In this document: positions 56,129 to 64,000 of the stretch, piece after piece
Layout of the letters: each line of letters opens with the position of its first letter
Position numbering within the stretch: position 1 is the stretch's first letter
Assembly: GCA_937775265.1 (NCBI GenBank)
Contig: CALKBV010000007.1
Location: 62,001-126,000, forward strand
From: an uncultured Pseudomonadales bacterium
GTDB lineage: Bacteria; Pseudomonadota; Gammaproteobacteria; Pseudomonadales; Azotimanducaceae
DNA: 64,000 bases
Reading direction: 5' to 3'
The notes under the pieces: model-generated
The model's database searches: none
Told to the model about the DNA's origin: nothing
The model's input: only the letters and a program-made list of their open reading frames with translations
Program-made: the position numbers and the translations under genes

Positions 56129-56630
56129 CGCCACCCTGTTTCTGCTATCAGCGGTAGCACTGGCTGATGTCATCAGTAAAGCAGACACCGGTTTTACGTT
56201 GGTCATTACCGGGGAAGTTAAGACAACACCAGTAGAATCCTATGACCAATTTATTCGAATCGAAGAGTGGTGGCTCAAAGGTCATACCTGGTACGGAAAG
56301 AGTGAAAATCTTTCAATAGAACCCAAAGCCGGCGGCTGTTTTTGTGAAATATCCGGCGATAACCAGGTTCTGCACATGCTTGTCTCTTACGTCCAGCCCG
56401 GCGTTGAACTAAAAATGGTGGGCGGACTTGGTTCGCTCCAGATGATGGGGGTTCATGGCGGCATGAGCTGGCGGTTTGAGCCGATGGCCGATGGCACTCG
56501 AATTATCCAGACCTACAATGTGACAGGTTACGCACCGGGCGGCCTGAAAGACGTCGCAGACATCGTCGACTCGATACAGACCAGCCAACTGAATGCGTTG
56601 GTGAACAAACTATCGAGCGATAATAACTAA
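56109..56630 (+). CDS. Secreted SRPBCC-domain protein
   Basis: 173 residues with a cleavable signal (FSATLFLLSAVALADV). The rest fits the START/SRPBCC helix-grip fold: VESYDQFIRIEEWWLKGHTWYG, GGCFCEISGDNQVLHM, GGMSWRFEPMADGTRIIQTYNV. Such domains bind hydrophobic ligands. The start lies inside the phosphatase-like gene, so translation is coupled. Confidence 0.75.
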   Translation: MTKWVFSATLFLLSAVALADVISKADTGFTLVITGEVKTTPVESYDQFIRIEEWWLKGHTWYGKSENLSIEPKAGGCFCEISGDNQVLHMLVSYVQPGVELKMVGGLGSLQMMGVHGGMSWRFEPMADGTRIIQTYNVTGYAPGGLKDVADIVDSIQTSQLNALVNKLSSDNN

Positions 56631-56742
56631 CAGAAGACAGCTGCCTTACCATGGCTAAAAAACTGCAGGCCATTGCGCCTTTGAGCATGTTCTTCGGGAA
56701 ACCCAGGCTCAACAACAATCTTCGATCAACGACTGTTTTTGA

Positions 56743-57369
56743 CTAGGCGTCTTGCAAGGAAGCTGTGTTCAATTGTTCAAATGCAGAAGTCAGGACTCTG
56801 ATTGCTGATCGCGAAAACATGACAAGCAACACGATGGCAACCAAAAGATCAGGCCACGCAGATTGGGTAAACCAGACCAGCCCTACTGTCGCGATAACTG
56901 CCACGCCTTCATTGACATCATTTCTTGAACATTCCCACACAGACATCATATTCACATCATCATGCCGGTGATCATTCAGCAAATAGAGACAAACGCCGTT
57001 GGCCAGCAGGTTCAGGACGGCGGCGATGCCCATTGTTGCCACGACAGGCACATCCAAATGGTAAATACGCCAGACAATTTGGGCCGCGACAGCAATCGCA
57101 GCCAACGCTATCAACACGCCCTTAAAAACGGCGACGCGGGCTTTTGCGGTAACGCTAGCACCAACGACAAAAAGACTGAGTGAGTAAGTCAGCGCATCCC
57201 CCAGGTTATCGAGGGTCCCTGACAAGAGGGCGGAGGAATGACTTAACCACGATGCGAATACCATCCCGACAAAGGTCACCAGATTGATGACCAGGACGAT
57301 AATCAGCACCCGCCGCTGTGACGCCTCGAGCCCCGAGACTTCCAATTCTGATTCGCAACAATCAGCCAT
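56743..57369 (-). CDS. Cation diffusion facilitator (CDF) transporter, short form
   Basis: 208 residues, about six helices. The metal site on helix 2 is LSGTLDNLGDALTYSLSLF (Asp-x3-Asp), and helix 5 has WECSRNDVNEGVAVIATVGLV with Asp-Asn. The C-terminal cytoplasmic dimer domain is missing, as in short CDFs. The N-terminus has a CCES cluster. It exports Zn or another divalent metal with proton antiport. It is alone on its strand with no MerR gene beside it. Confidence 0.88.
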   Translation of the reverse strand: MADCCESELEVSGLEASQRRVLIIVLVINLVTFVGMVFASWLSHSSALLSGTLDNLGDALTYSLSLFVVGASVTAKARVAVFKGVLIALAAIAVAAQIVWRIYHLDVPVVATMGIAAVLNLLANGVCLYLLNDHRHDDVNMMSVWECSRNDVNEGVAVIATVGLVWFTQSAWPDLLVAIVLLVMFSRSAIRVLTSAFEQLNTASLQDA

Positions 57370-57795
57370 TCATCTGATCCGATATAGAATAAGCCCTATT
57401 CTAACCGCAAACCGGCAAGGGGCTCGACCGGAACCACCTTTACGACCCTCAGACCCCGTTGACGCCGCTAAGGTGATTGAGCTTTGCTGCCACCTGAAAC
57501 TGGATGCAGAACAGGTTGCTCGAAGAGTCCTGCCTGCTGCATTTTTTAGCGCCACTGCCAGCGACGAAGCGCTTGCAACTACCGATGCTGACCTGGGCAA
57601 AGGTCTGCGGGTGGGCCATCCGCAGATATCAACACTGATGGGCGAGTTGGCTTCGCGTCCGAGCATCAGCCAGGTGGAAGCAGACAAAGCTGCCGGATCA
57701 CCAGACCGGGTGCCGCAAGGCATCCCGTGTCTACCTGGCAGCCACAACTTTCGCCGGGACGGCGATGTGTTCTAAAGAAGCGTTCCGTATAAGCA
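57370..57795. other. Gap between the CDF and mmsA genes; possible coding relic
   Basis: 426 bp. A plus-strand open frame about 57444-57775 reads AAKVIELCCHLKLDAEQVAR and on to NFRRDGDVF, with codon choice like real genes, but it has no ribosome site and no recognised family. The opposite strand has a 125-codon frame of low-complexity composition. I would not call either as a gene. Confidence 0.3.
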
Positions 57796-59289
57796 CTAGC
57801 TCGAAGGAAACGAAAAGCTCGAAGACTCCCTTACCGTTGATGACGGCCAACGCTGGGTAATCGTTTTCCGCCGTGTGTAGAAACGCACACCATCAGGACC
57901 ATAGGCACTCAAGTCACCAAACAGCGAACGCTTCCAGCCGCCAAAACTGTGATAGGAAACAGGCACGGGTAATGGCACATTGATGCCCACCATTCCCGCC
58001 TTAATGTTGTCTGAAAAGTATCTTGCTGCCTCGCCGTCTCTTGTAAAAAGACAGGTGCCGTTGCCGTATTCATGATCATCAACCAGTTGCATGGCCTCAT
58101 CCAGATTATCAACATGGACTACACAGAGCACTGGACCAAATATTTCCTGGCGATAACAGCTCATCGACGATTGCACCTGGTCAATCAGGGTTCCACCGAC
58201 GAAGAAGCCAGTATCCTCGTCGGCCAATTTCGGTGACCGGCCATCTACCGCAATCACCGCACCTTCGCGTTCGGCGCTGGTGATCAACCCAACCACCTTG
58301 TCGCGATGTTCAGCAGTAATAAGCGGCCCAAAATCATTGTTATTATCCTGCGCGCTACCAACCTTCAGACTGGACATTTCCGCCTTAAGTTTTTCAACCA
58401 GGCTTGTCGCGGTCTGCTCACCTACCGCGACCGCAACCGAAATCGCCATACAGCGTTCGCCGGAAGACCCAAAGGCAGCGCCCATTAAAGCCTGAACCGC
58501 GTTATCAAGGTCCGCGTCGGGCATAACAATCGCATGATTCTTGGCTCCGCCCAACGCCTGGCAACGCTTCCCACCATTGGTCGCCGTCACATACACGGAC
58601 TCGGCGACTGGCGTTGAACCAACGAAACTGACCGCCTGGATTGCCGGGTCGTTAAGCAAAACTTCTACGACTTCTCTGTCACCGTTCACCACATTCAGCA
58701 CACCCGGTGGCAGACCGGCTTCATGAGCCAGTTGTGCTACGTAGAGAGTCGCCGATGGGTCTCTTTCCGAGGGTTTAAGTACAAATGTATTGCCGCAGGC
58801 GATTGCAAGTGGATACATCCACAACGGCACCATGACAGGGAAGTTAAACGGTGTAATGCCCGCGACGACGCCCAAGGGCTGGAACTCGCTCCAGGAGTCG
58901 ATACCCGGGCCAACATTTTTGGAGAACTCACCTTTCAATAGCTCAGGTACAAAGCAGGCAAACTCCACGTTTTCAATACCACGCTGAACCTCGCCCGCGG
59001 CATCATGCGGAATCTTTCCATGCTCCCGACTGACCAGTGCGCAAATCTCATCAACATGGGCTTCAAGTAGCGCTTTAAAGCGAAACATGACCTGAGCCCT
59101 CTTTGCCGGCGGGGTTGCTCGCCAGGCAGGGTAGGCTTCTGTTGCTGCCTTGATGGCGAGCATTGTTTGATCTGCCGATGCCATCGCCAGCTCGGCTTCC
59201 TGACGACCCGTTGCCGGGTTGTTAAGCGGTAACGTTTTTACGTTTTCGGTGACACGTTCGCCACCAATCAAATGTCCTACAATTTCCAT
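57796..59289 (-). CDS. mmsA: CoA-acylating (methyl)malonate-semialdehyde dehydrogenase
   Basis: 497 residues of the aldehyde dehydrogenase superfamily. MmsA pattern: FNFPVMVPLWMYPLAIACGNTFVLKPSE, ALGGAKNHAIVMPDADLD, GSSGERCMAISVAV (catalytic Cys in the MmsA context) and KRSLFGDLSAYGPDGVRFYTRRKT near the end. It converts malonate- or methylmalonate-semialdehyde to acetyl- or propionyl-CoA. Eight bases upstream is the class III aminotransferase, a pairing that fits beta-alanine or beta-aminoisobutyrate breakdown. The last 15 residues are serine-rich and unusual. Confidence 0.93.
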   Translation of the reverse strand: MEIVGHLIGGERVTENVKTLPLNNPATGRQEAELAMASADQTMLAIKAATEAYPAWRATPPAKRAQVMFRFKALLEAHVDEICALVSREHGKIPHDAAGEVQRGIENVEFACFVPELLKGEFSKNVGPGIDSWSEFQPLGVVAGITPFNFPVMVPLWMYPLAIACGNTFVLKPSERDPSATLYVAQLAHEAGLPPGVLNVVNGDREVVEVLLNDPAIQAVSFVGSTPVAESVYVTATNGGKRCQALGGAKNHAIVMPDADLDNAVQALMGAAFGSSGERCMAISVAVAVGEQTATSLVEKLKAEMSSLKVGSAQDNNNDFGPLITAEHRDKVVGLITSAEREGAVIAVDGRSPKLADEDTGFFVGGTLIDQVQSSMSCYRQEIFGPVLCVVHVDNLDEAMQLVDDHEYGNGTCLFTRDGEAARYFSDNIKAGMVGINVPLPVPVSYHSFGGWKRSLFGDLSAYGPDGVRFYTRRKTITQRWPSSTVRESSSFSFPSS

Positions 59290-59297
59290 ATCTATCC

Positions 59298-60608
59298 TTA
59301 TCGGCTAAGGCAATCAGCCAACGCATTCACCAGGTTATCAATCTCGGTTTCTTCAACTGTAAACGCCGGCGCAAGCTGAATCGTGTCTGCACCATATCGC
59401 ACATAGAATCCCTTCTCCCACATCTTCATCGCAACCTCATATGGCCTGCGGGCAGGTTCACCAGGATAGTGTTCAAGAGTGATGCCTCCTGCCAAACCAT
59501 AATTCCTTATGTCTGTAACGTGTGGGCAATTCTGAAGACCATGCAACAGACTTTCGAAGTATGGTGAGATGTTTCGTACCCGCCCCAACATGTCTTCGTC
59601 TTCAATTACATCCAGTGTCGCCAGCCCAGCCGCACAGGCAACCGGGTGCGCCGAGTAGGTATAGCCATGGGGAAATTCGAGCATGTACTCGGGCGCATCC
59701 GTATCCATAAAGGCATCATAGATTTCTTGTCTGACAATAGCGGCGCCCATCGGGATCACTCCATTGGTCACCTGTTTGGCAATCGTCATAATGTCAGGAG
59801 TAACACCAAACGCATCAGCGCCGGACTTTGCACCCAGGCGTCCGAACCCGCAGATGACTTCATCAAAAATCAGCAAAATGTTGTGCTGGGTGCAGATTTC
59901 CCGCAACCGGTTCAGGTACCCAACGGGCGGCGGAATGACCCCGGCAGAGCCCGGCATTGGTTCTACAATCACCGCGGCAATGTTTGAAGCATCATGAAGA
60001 CCAATCAGTTCGAGAAGCTCTTCAGCAAGGTCTGCACCTTCTTCAGGTTGGCCCCTTGTAAAGACATTACTCTCCAACATGGTATGGCGGAGATGATCTA
60101 CCGTTAAAGTTTCCCCGAATATGGCCCGGTTTGCCCCTATACCACCAACAGAGATGCCGCCAAAATTTACGCCGTGATAGCCCTTTACGCGACCAATCAG
60201 CTTTGATTTTGATGGCATGTTTTTCTTGCGCCAGTAGGCTCGCGCTATTTTGAGTGCAGTTTCTACCGCCTCGGAGCCTGAACACGTAAAGAACACACGG
60301 TTTAATTCTTCAGGCGAAAAATCGGTGATACGTTCCGCCAGCTGGAAAGACTTCGGGTGTCCAAACTGGAAGCTGGGGCTCATATCCAACGTTGAAAGCT
60401 GGGACGTTATCGCCTCATTTATTTTTGATACGTTGTGCCCAAGGCCACAGGTCCATAACCCGGACAATCCATCGAACACCTTTCGCCCATCAGCGTCTTT
60501 GTAATATCGACCGTCTGCCTCGTGAATCATCCTAGGGTCTTTCTTGAACTGCCGGTTAGCCGTAAAAGGCATCCAGTGCGCATCTAACTGGGCTTGTGTC
60601 ACTTCCAT
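59298..60608 (-). CDS. Class III omega-aminotransferase, probable beta-alanine:pyruvate transaminase
   Basis: I start at ATG 60608 (MEVTQAQLDAHWMPFTANRQ), 436 residues; the longer frame adds 19 residues. WMPFTANRQFK is characteristic of BauA-type enzymes. PLP motifs: TCSGSEAVETALKIAR, VKGYHGVNFGG, LIFDEVICGFGRLGAKSG (Asp and the pyridine ring) and TIAKQVTNGVIPMGAAIV with the Schiff-base lysine. It transfers the amino group of beta-alanine or related omega-amino acids to pyruvate, and the mmsA product would oxidise the semialdehyde. The 8-bp gap implies one operon. Confidence 0.9.
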   Translation of the reverse strand: MEVTQAQLDAHWMPFTANRQFKKDPRMIHEADGRYYKDADGRKVFDGLSGLWTCGLGHNVSKINEAITSQLSTLDMSPSFQFGHPKSFQLAERITDFSPEELNRVFFTCSGSEAVETALKIARAYWRKKNMPSKSKLIGRVKGYHGVNFGGISVGGIGANRAIFGETLTVDHLRHTMLESNVFTRGQPEEGADLAEELLELIGLHDASNIAAVIVEPMPGSAGVIPPPVGYLNRLREICTQHNILLIFDEVICGFGRLGAKSGADAFGVTPDIMTIAKQVTNGVIPMGAAIVRQEIYDAFMDTDAPEYMLEFPHGYTYSAHPVACAAGLATLDVIEDEDMLGRVRNISPYFESLLHGLQNCPHVTDIRNYGLAGGITLEHYPGEPARRPYEVAMKMWEKGFYVRYGADTIQLAPAFTVEETEIDNLVNALADCLSR

Positions 60609-60921
60609 CGTCTGTAATCTCTGTATGCAGGGTCTGAGGTTACCGCGGAACCCGACACCGCTCAATTATTAACGCAACTGAACCTGTAGCAATAGCCCCA
60701 GGTAAGAACCCCATGAAAATTAAATCTGCTCATTGTGCTGGCATACCTCTGGAATAGCGCTGGCATGGCTCTGGTCTGCACAACGCGCGAACAAGTCGGT
60801 CTGCGAAGCAACAAAGAGGCTTACAGGCGCTTAGCCCTAAAGTAACCCAACAATCTTTCAGTTTGCAGCGCGCAACGTTATGCTCTGAGCTTGAGATAAA
60901 ATCAGCTAAAAAGGACGAACC

Positions 60922-61275
60922 ATGACAATTATCATTTCCGGATACTTTGAATTTGAACATCCCGAACAAATACCAGAAATTTTGAAGGGTGCACGGGCGC
61001 ATATCGAAGGCGCGCTTGCAGAAGATGGATGCATAGCCTATTCCTGGACGGAAGATCACCTGACACCCGGAAGAGTATGGGTTTACGAGGAGTGGACTTC
61101 AGAGGATACGCTTGATGCGCATTTAAATACTCACTGGTATCGTGATATGGGTGGGTACCTCGGCTCTTTCGATCGCAAACCGATGACCAATGTCATCAAA
61201 AAATACCGGGTCGATCTGGAAGAGCCAGTGTATGACGACACCGGTGTCGCACGAGGGCACTTCTTCACCGCTTGA
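60922..61275 (+). CDS. Antibiotic biosynthesis monooxygenase (ABM)-domain protein
   Basis: 117 residues. ABM/dimeric alpha-beta barrel: SGYFEFEHPEQIPEILKGARAHIEGALAEDGCIAYSWTED, then VWVYEEWTSEDTLDAHLNTHWYRDMGG. The His in NTHWYR occupies the usual place. Small ABM proteins are monooxygenases, isomerases or quinol oxidases. The gene faces the aminotransferase divergently and converges on the DUF169 gene. Confidence 0.82.
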   Translation: MTIIISGYFEFEHPEQIPEILKGARAHIEGALAEDGCIAYSWTEDHLTPGRVWVYEEWTSEDTLDAHLNTHWYRDMGGYLGSFDRKPMTNVIKKYRVDLEEPVYDDTGVARGHFFTA

Positions 61276-61279
61276 TGAA

Positions 61280-62062
61280 TCAGTAGCTAACGCCCATGCC
61301 TGCCCTTACGTCGTTGTTAACTCCGTAGGGGGGTATGGGATAGCGCAGCCCATTGCTCGATAGCGCATGCAGACCCGCGATGGTCTTCGGCAGGAAAGAT
61401 GGAGGGATTGCGATAAGTAATTCATCATCCTGCACCCCTCCGTAACGTCGTTCCGCAAAACAGGGAATAGAAAGACTTGGCTCTTTCGTTTGAAGCGCCC
61501 TGCCCCAGGAATCTGCACAGGCTGACTCCCCTACGCAGCTAAACTCGAGCTTCTTATAACCTGTCCACTGTAATCCATTGATAAACAGAATCATCTGGGC
61601 AGGTGTTGCATAAATGAGACAGATATCCGGCGGGTCAAGACGACCAGATGCCAACGGACTCACTGCCATGGCTTCATATTGGCCATACTCCAATACGTCC
61701 ATAGCCGCCTGATGACGAGCTGCTTCTTCCTGATCTGCATACCATACGCCGGCCATTCGATCCCCGGAAAGCCATTCATCACTACGTGGGTGTAAACCAA
61801 TCACGGTGCCACACTGCGCACCCACCAGGTCTTCCATGGTAATGCCCACTGTCCAACCATTCCTGGCGGCCTGGCCGACAATCTGGTCTGTCGTATGGAT
61901 GTCTTTCGGTCGCCGGATTCTGGGCACCTGCTCCATCTCTTCACGGGTTTTGAACATCTTCATACCAATGGGTGTCGTTCGGAGTCTTAGCAGCTTGTTA
62001 AGTTCATCTACGCAGGTTGCACCATCGAACTGCTGGTCAGAAGTGATCATGGAATCTGACAT
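61280..62062 (-). CDS. DUF169-family protein
   Basis: I use ATG 62062 (MSDSMITSDQQFDG) with GAGG upstream; the open frame begins 14 codons earlier. 260 residues. Family pattern: LLRLRTTPIGMKMFKTREEM, CGTVIGLHPRSDEW, YATPAQMILFINGLQWTGYK, and GESACADSWGRALQ with conserved Cys. DUF169 proteins have no settled role; they occur near C1 and CoA genes. Several conserved cysteines (in GAQCGTV, SCVGESAC, IPCFAERR) suggest a metal or cluster site. Confidence 0.85.
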   Translation of the reverse strand: MSDSMITSDQQFDGATCVDELNKLLRLRTTPIGMKMFKTREEMEQVPRIRRPKDIHTTDQIVGQAARNGWTVGITMEDLVGAQCGTVIGLHPRSDEWLSGDRMAGVWYADQEEAARHQAAMDVLEYGQYEAMAVSPLASGRLDPPDICLIYATPAQMILFINGLQWTGYKKLEFSCVGESACADSWGRALQTKEPSLSIPCFAERRYGGVQDDELLIAIPPSFLPKTIAGLHALSSNGLRYPIPPYGVNNDVRAGMGVSY

Positions 62063-62381
62063 CTGTTGTCGCCTCACATTATTCAAGATAACGTAAAGTA
62101 CCACGAAGACAATCTCCCTGGAGATAAAGATTACAGTGTTTTAGATGAGCGTATTGGGCGAGTATGCAGGGGCAATACTACTGTTCTGGCCTACTTATTG
62201 TGTGGCTGTTGGGCTGAAAAAAAACATCAATATAAAACGGATGCTGCCAGCCCGGTAAACCTCAACCCTTTGTTCGTATGACCACGCCTCAAAGATGAAA
62301 CAGATCGAATTGATTCGTTGAAACACTGAGTCATTGAGTCATTGAAACTTATAAAAGGACGATTAGCCGTATGAAGACTAG
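62063..62381. other. Intergenic region between the DUF169 gene and the rpoH terminator
   Basis: About 320 bp without a gene. It holds a short tandem GAGTCATT pair near 62328-62343 and the promoter of the DUF169 gene (minus). No clear -10/-35 pair stands out. Confidence 0.4.
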
Positions 62382-62404
62382 AAAACCGGGATGAGACCCC
62401 GGTT
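62382..62404 (-). terminator. Intrinsic terminator of rpoH
   Basis: On the minus strand AACCGGG (62404-62398) pairs with CCCGGTT (62390-62384) around a seven-base loop, followed by TTCT. It stands 22 bp after the rpoH stop. Confidence 0.7.
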
Positions 62405-62425
62405 AAGTAGCGCGCTTACCCTATT

Positions 62426-63289
62426 TTATGCCGCCTGTAGGAATGGCTGCATTGTTTTGAAGGCTTTCGCCTCGACCTGCCGTATCCGCTCGAGGGATAC
62501 GCCATACTTTCCAGCCAGTTCCTTCAAACTGGTTTTTTCTCCCTGCAACCAACGAGACTCAACAATATCCCGGGATCTTTCATCAAGGGATTTGAGCGCC
62601 TCGACCATGCCACCCGCAATGATGGCGGCTTGCTCTTCTTCTGATACCACAAAAGAAGGGTCTTCGGCTTCACCATGAGACAAATAACCTGACGGGCTAT
62701 AGTTGAATTCGCCATCGTCATTAGCGGTGACCGGCTCAAAACTCTCATCGAAGTTAGCGAGCCTCGATTCCATTTCCAGAACTTCTTCCGGCTTAACACC
62801 AAGATCGCTCGCAACCTGGTTCACTTCATCAGAGTTAAACCATCCCAGTCTTTCCTTTGCCTTGCGCAGGTTAAAAAAGAGCTTTCGCTGGGCCTTGGTT
62901 GTTGCGACCTTCACGATCTTCCAGTTTTTAAGGACATACTCGTGAATTTCCGCTTTGATCCAGTGCACCGCGAAGGACACGAGTCGTACGCCATGGCTAA
63001 GATCGAATTTTTTGACAGATTTCATCAGGCCAACATTACCCTGCTGAATCAGGTCTTCCAGCGGTAAACCATAGCCACTGTATCCCCGCGCAATGTATGC
63101 CACATATCGCAGGTGAGACATGACCAATTCGCGAGCCGCATCAAGATCCTCGTCCACCTGAAAGCGCTGGAAGAGTTCAGTTTCTTCCTCTGCCGTAAGC
63201 ACAGAAATCTGCTGAATTGAATCCAGGTAGCGCTGCAAAGTTCCGGAACTTAATACTGGAAACCGCGATGTTTGACCTAATGCTGTCAT
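62426..63289 (-). CDS. rpoH: RNA polymerase heat-shock sigma factor sigma-32
   Basis: 287 residues. Region 2: LRYVAYIARGYSGYGLPLEDLIQQGNVGLMKSVKKFD and RLVSFAVHWIKAEIHEYVLKNWKIVKVATTK; then the RpoH box QRKLFFNLRK, diagnostic for sigma-32; region 4: LDERSRDIVESRWLQGEKTSLKELAGKYGVSLERIRQVEAKA. It directs heat-shock transcription. Unlike the usual gammaproteobacterial arrangement, no ftsX precedes it; REP-like repeats and a divergent SRPBCC-type gene do. Confidence 0.96.
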   Translation of the reverse strand: MTALGQTSRFPVLSSGTLQRYLDSIQQISVLTAEEETELFQRFQVDEDLDAARELVMSHLRYVAYIARGYSGYGLPLEDLIQQGNVGLMKSVKKFDLSHGVRLVSFAVHWIKAEIHEYVLKNWKIVKVATTKAQRKLFFNLRKAKERLGWFNSDEVNQVASDLGVKPEEVLEMESRLANFDESFEPVTANDDGEFNYSPSGYLSHGEAEDPSFVVSEEEQAAIIAGGMVEALKSLDERSRDIVESRWLQGEKTSLKELAGKYGVSLERIRQVEAKAFKTMQPFLQAA

Positions 63290-63484
63290 TTAATATTTCT
63301 CCATAATCTCTTCCGAGTCAGTAACTTAGAGGGCAATCACGCCTACTAGTTCCATAGATGTGGGCAAATTCCCGCTTTTCAAGCCCTATATCGTCCCAGA
63401 TCACTTTTAGGTCAATAAAATAACATTTTCGAATAGTACAACCCCTATACATCACGCATAACTATGGACATTCGCCCGCCTAAA

Positions 63485-63586
63485 CTTAAAGGGGACGGAG
63501 GCAAGTGACCTGAAGGGATGAGCAGCAGGCATAGTAATTCCTTCCTTCCCCTTTAACGCTTTAACGATTCCCTCTGCCCCCTTTAA
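63485..63586. repeat. REP-like inverted repeat cluster
   Basis: A right-facing arm CTTAAAGGGGACGGAGG (63485-63501) is opposed by two left-facing arms ending CCCCTTTAA (about 63540-63555) and CCCCCTTTAA (about 63568-63586). The AAAGGGG-ACGGAGG core recalls repeats mobilised by REP-associated Y1 transposases. The cluster lies between the divergent rpoH gene and the gene at 63604. The rest of 63290-63603 holds no gene. Confidence 0.5.
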
Positions 63587-63603
63587 CGTCATAGAATGCG
63601 GCA

Positions 63604-64000
63604 ATGTCCGCTAACCAGCATCACGCCGAAACCTTCAATCCGAATGCACTCAACATGGTTCAGGTAGCCACCTATGACCGGCTCATTCTGGCTCCTCTTG
63701 TGAGGGTCTGGGAGAACGTCCTGGATTGGGAGCATTTACCTTACCTGCACGACACTTCATTCAACTATGTTGAGCTGGATACGGGTGGACAGTGGGGCTG
63801 GCGTACCTGGTCAAACGCCGATCACACAGACCATGTGGAGTTAACCCTCGCGTCTGCAGACAGCTACGTCGCCAGAAGTTACCAGGCGGGGCATCAGGTC
63901 TCGGAGATATGGACAACACTGACCGATGTAGACGACGCCACCCAGGTGCAAGTTAGATTTTTCATGCCCAATATTGAAGAAAACAAAATAGAAAATCTCG
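63604..64000 (+). CDS. Partial gene, probable SRPBCC/ring-hydroxylating type protein, cut by window end
   Basis: ATG 63604 opens a frame of 132 codons to the window edge. It reads MSANQHHAETFNPNALNM, then WENVLDWEHLPYLHDTSFNY and GQWGWRTWSNADHTDHVEL. The W-E-H-L-P-x-x-H-x-x-S-F pattern matches the helix-grip region that surrounds the active site of Rieske-type ring hydroxylases and related SRPBCC proteins. With no Rieske cluster in sight, class is uncertain. The start codon lies just past the REP-like cluster. Confidence 0.55.
   Translation, partial: MSANQHHAETFNPNALNMVQVATYDRLILAPLVRVWENVLDWEHLPYLHDTSFNYVELDTGGQWGWRTWSNADHTDHVELTLASADSYVARSYQAGHQVSEIWTTLTDVDDATQVQVRFFMPNIEENKIENL

Noticed and set aside
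57370..57747. 125-codon minus-strand ORF upstream of the CDF gene
   Set aside because: Ser/Ala/Arg-rich low-complexity translation typical of a reverse-strand artefact; a MerR-like regulator was looked for and not found.

Overview
The window looks like a chromosome segment of an aerobic, probably marine, heterotrophic gammaproteobacterium. Pointers are an RpoH with the QRKLFFNLR box, a short 4.5S SRP RNA, EpmC (EF-P hydroxylase), TusA, a long-form QueF, tRNA genes with encoded CCA ends, TonB-dependent uptake, and many CoA-linked catabolic genes (three CaiB/BaiF transferases, acyl-CoA ligases, an acyl-CoA dehydrogenase, a crotonase, SDRs) plus 2-oxoglutarate dioxygenases and a sulfatase. No phage genes, integrase, complete IS or CRISPR array was seen.

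Layout. 1-3.8 kb (minus): a partial TauD-type dioxygenase, a DUF523-DUF1722 protein resembling the tRNA desulfidase RudS, a PafA-like secreted phosphatase and a secreted cyclophilin. 4.1-8.3 kb: a MarC remnant, a frameshifted SDR, an NSS symporter bracketed by a 43-bp direct repeat, an AhpD-like SELENOPROTEIN read through an in-frame TGA, and the 4.5S RNA. 8.4-14.1 kb: nitroreductase, hexapeptide acyltransferase, and an AttEFGH-like export module (ATPase, permease, AttH lipoprotein). 14.2-20.0 kb: a CoA-dependent catabolic block. 20.0-27.2 kb: a MITE-like element, a DEAD-box helicase, QueF, a TonB receptor, class III alcohol dehydrogenase, tRNA-Glu and tRNA-Gly. 27.4-33.7 kb: acyl-CoA ligase, cupin, MFS, NTF2-like protein and two tandem EthD-type paralogues. 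34-41 kb: thymidine kinase, GST, a second cyclophilin, and a tightly overlapping housekeeping operon (tusA, GGCT, epmC, thioesterase, 5'-3' exonuclease, NAD-kinase-like). 41-46.6 kb: a wrecked DUF2723 gene, tRNA-Arg, then nucleoside hydrolase, sulfatase and PhyH. 47-51.7 kb: DUF481 porin-like protein, an MscS remnant, DUF1330, a second SELENOPROTEIN of the GrdB family (again through TGA), and a PhyH dioxygenase. 51.7-57.4 kb: a methyltransferase with an internal deletion, an acyl-CoA synthetase/SDR/CaiB operon, small secreted and phosphatase-like proteins, and a CDF transporter. 57.8-64 kb: an mmsA/bauA-type pair, ABM and DUF169 proteins, rpoH, REP-like repeats and a partial gene at the end.

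Two points stand out. First, two independent genes contain in-frame TGA codons exactly at redox-motif positions (CxxU in the AhpD fold, UxxC in the GrdB fold), each followed by a stem-loop of SECIS type, so the host should decode selenocysteine; ordinary gene calling splits both genes. Second, the segment carries many gene relics and one-base frameshifts (SDR, a small secreted protein, DUF2723, MarC, MscS, methyltransferase). Some may be sequencing indels; the internal-deletion and tail-only relics cannot be.
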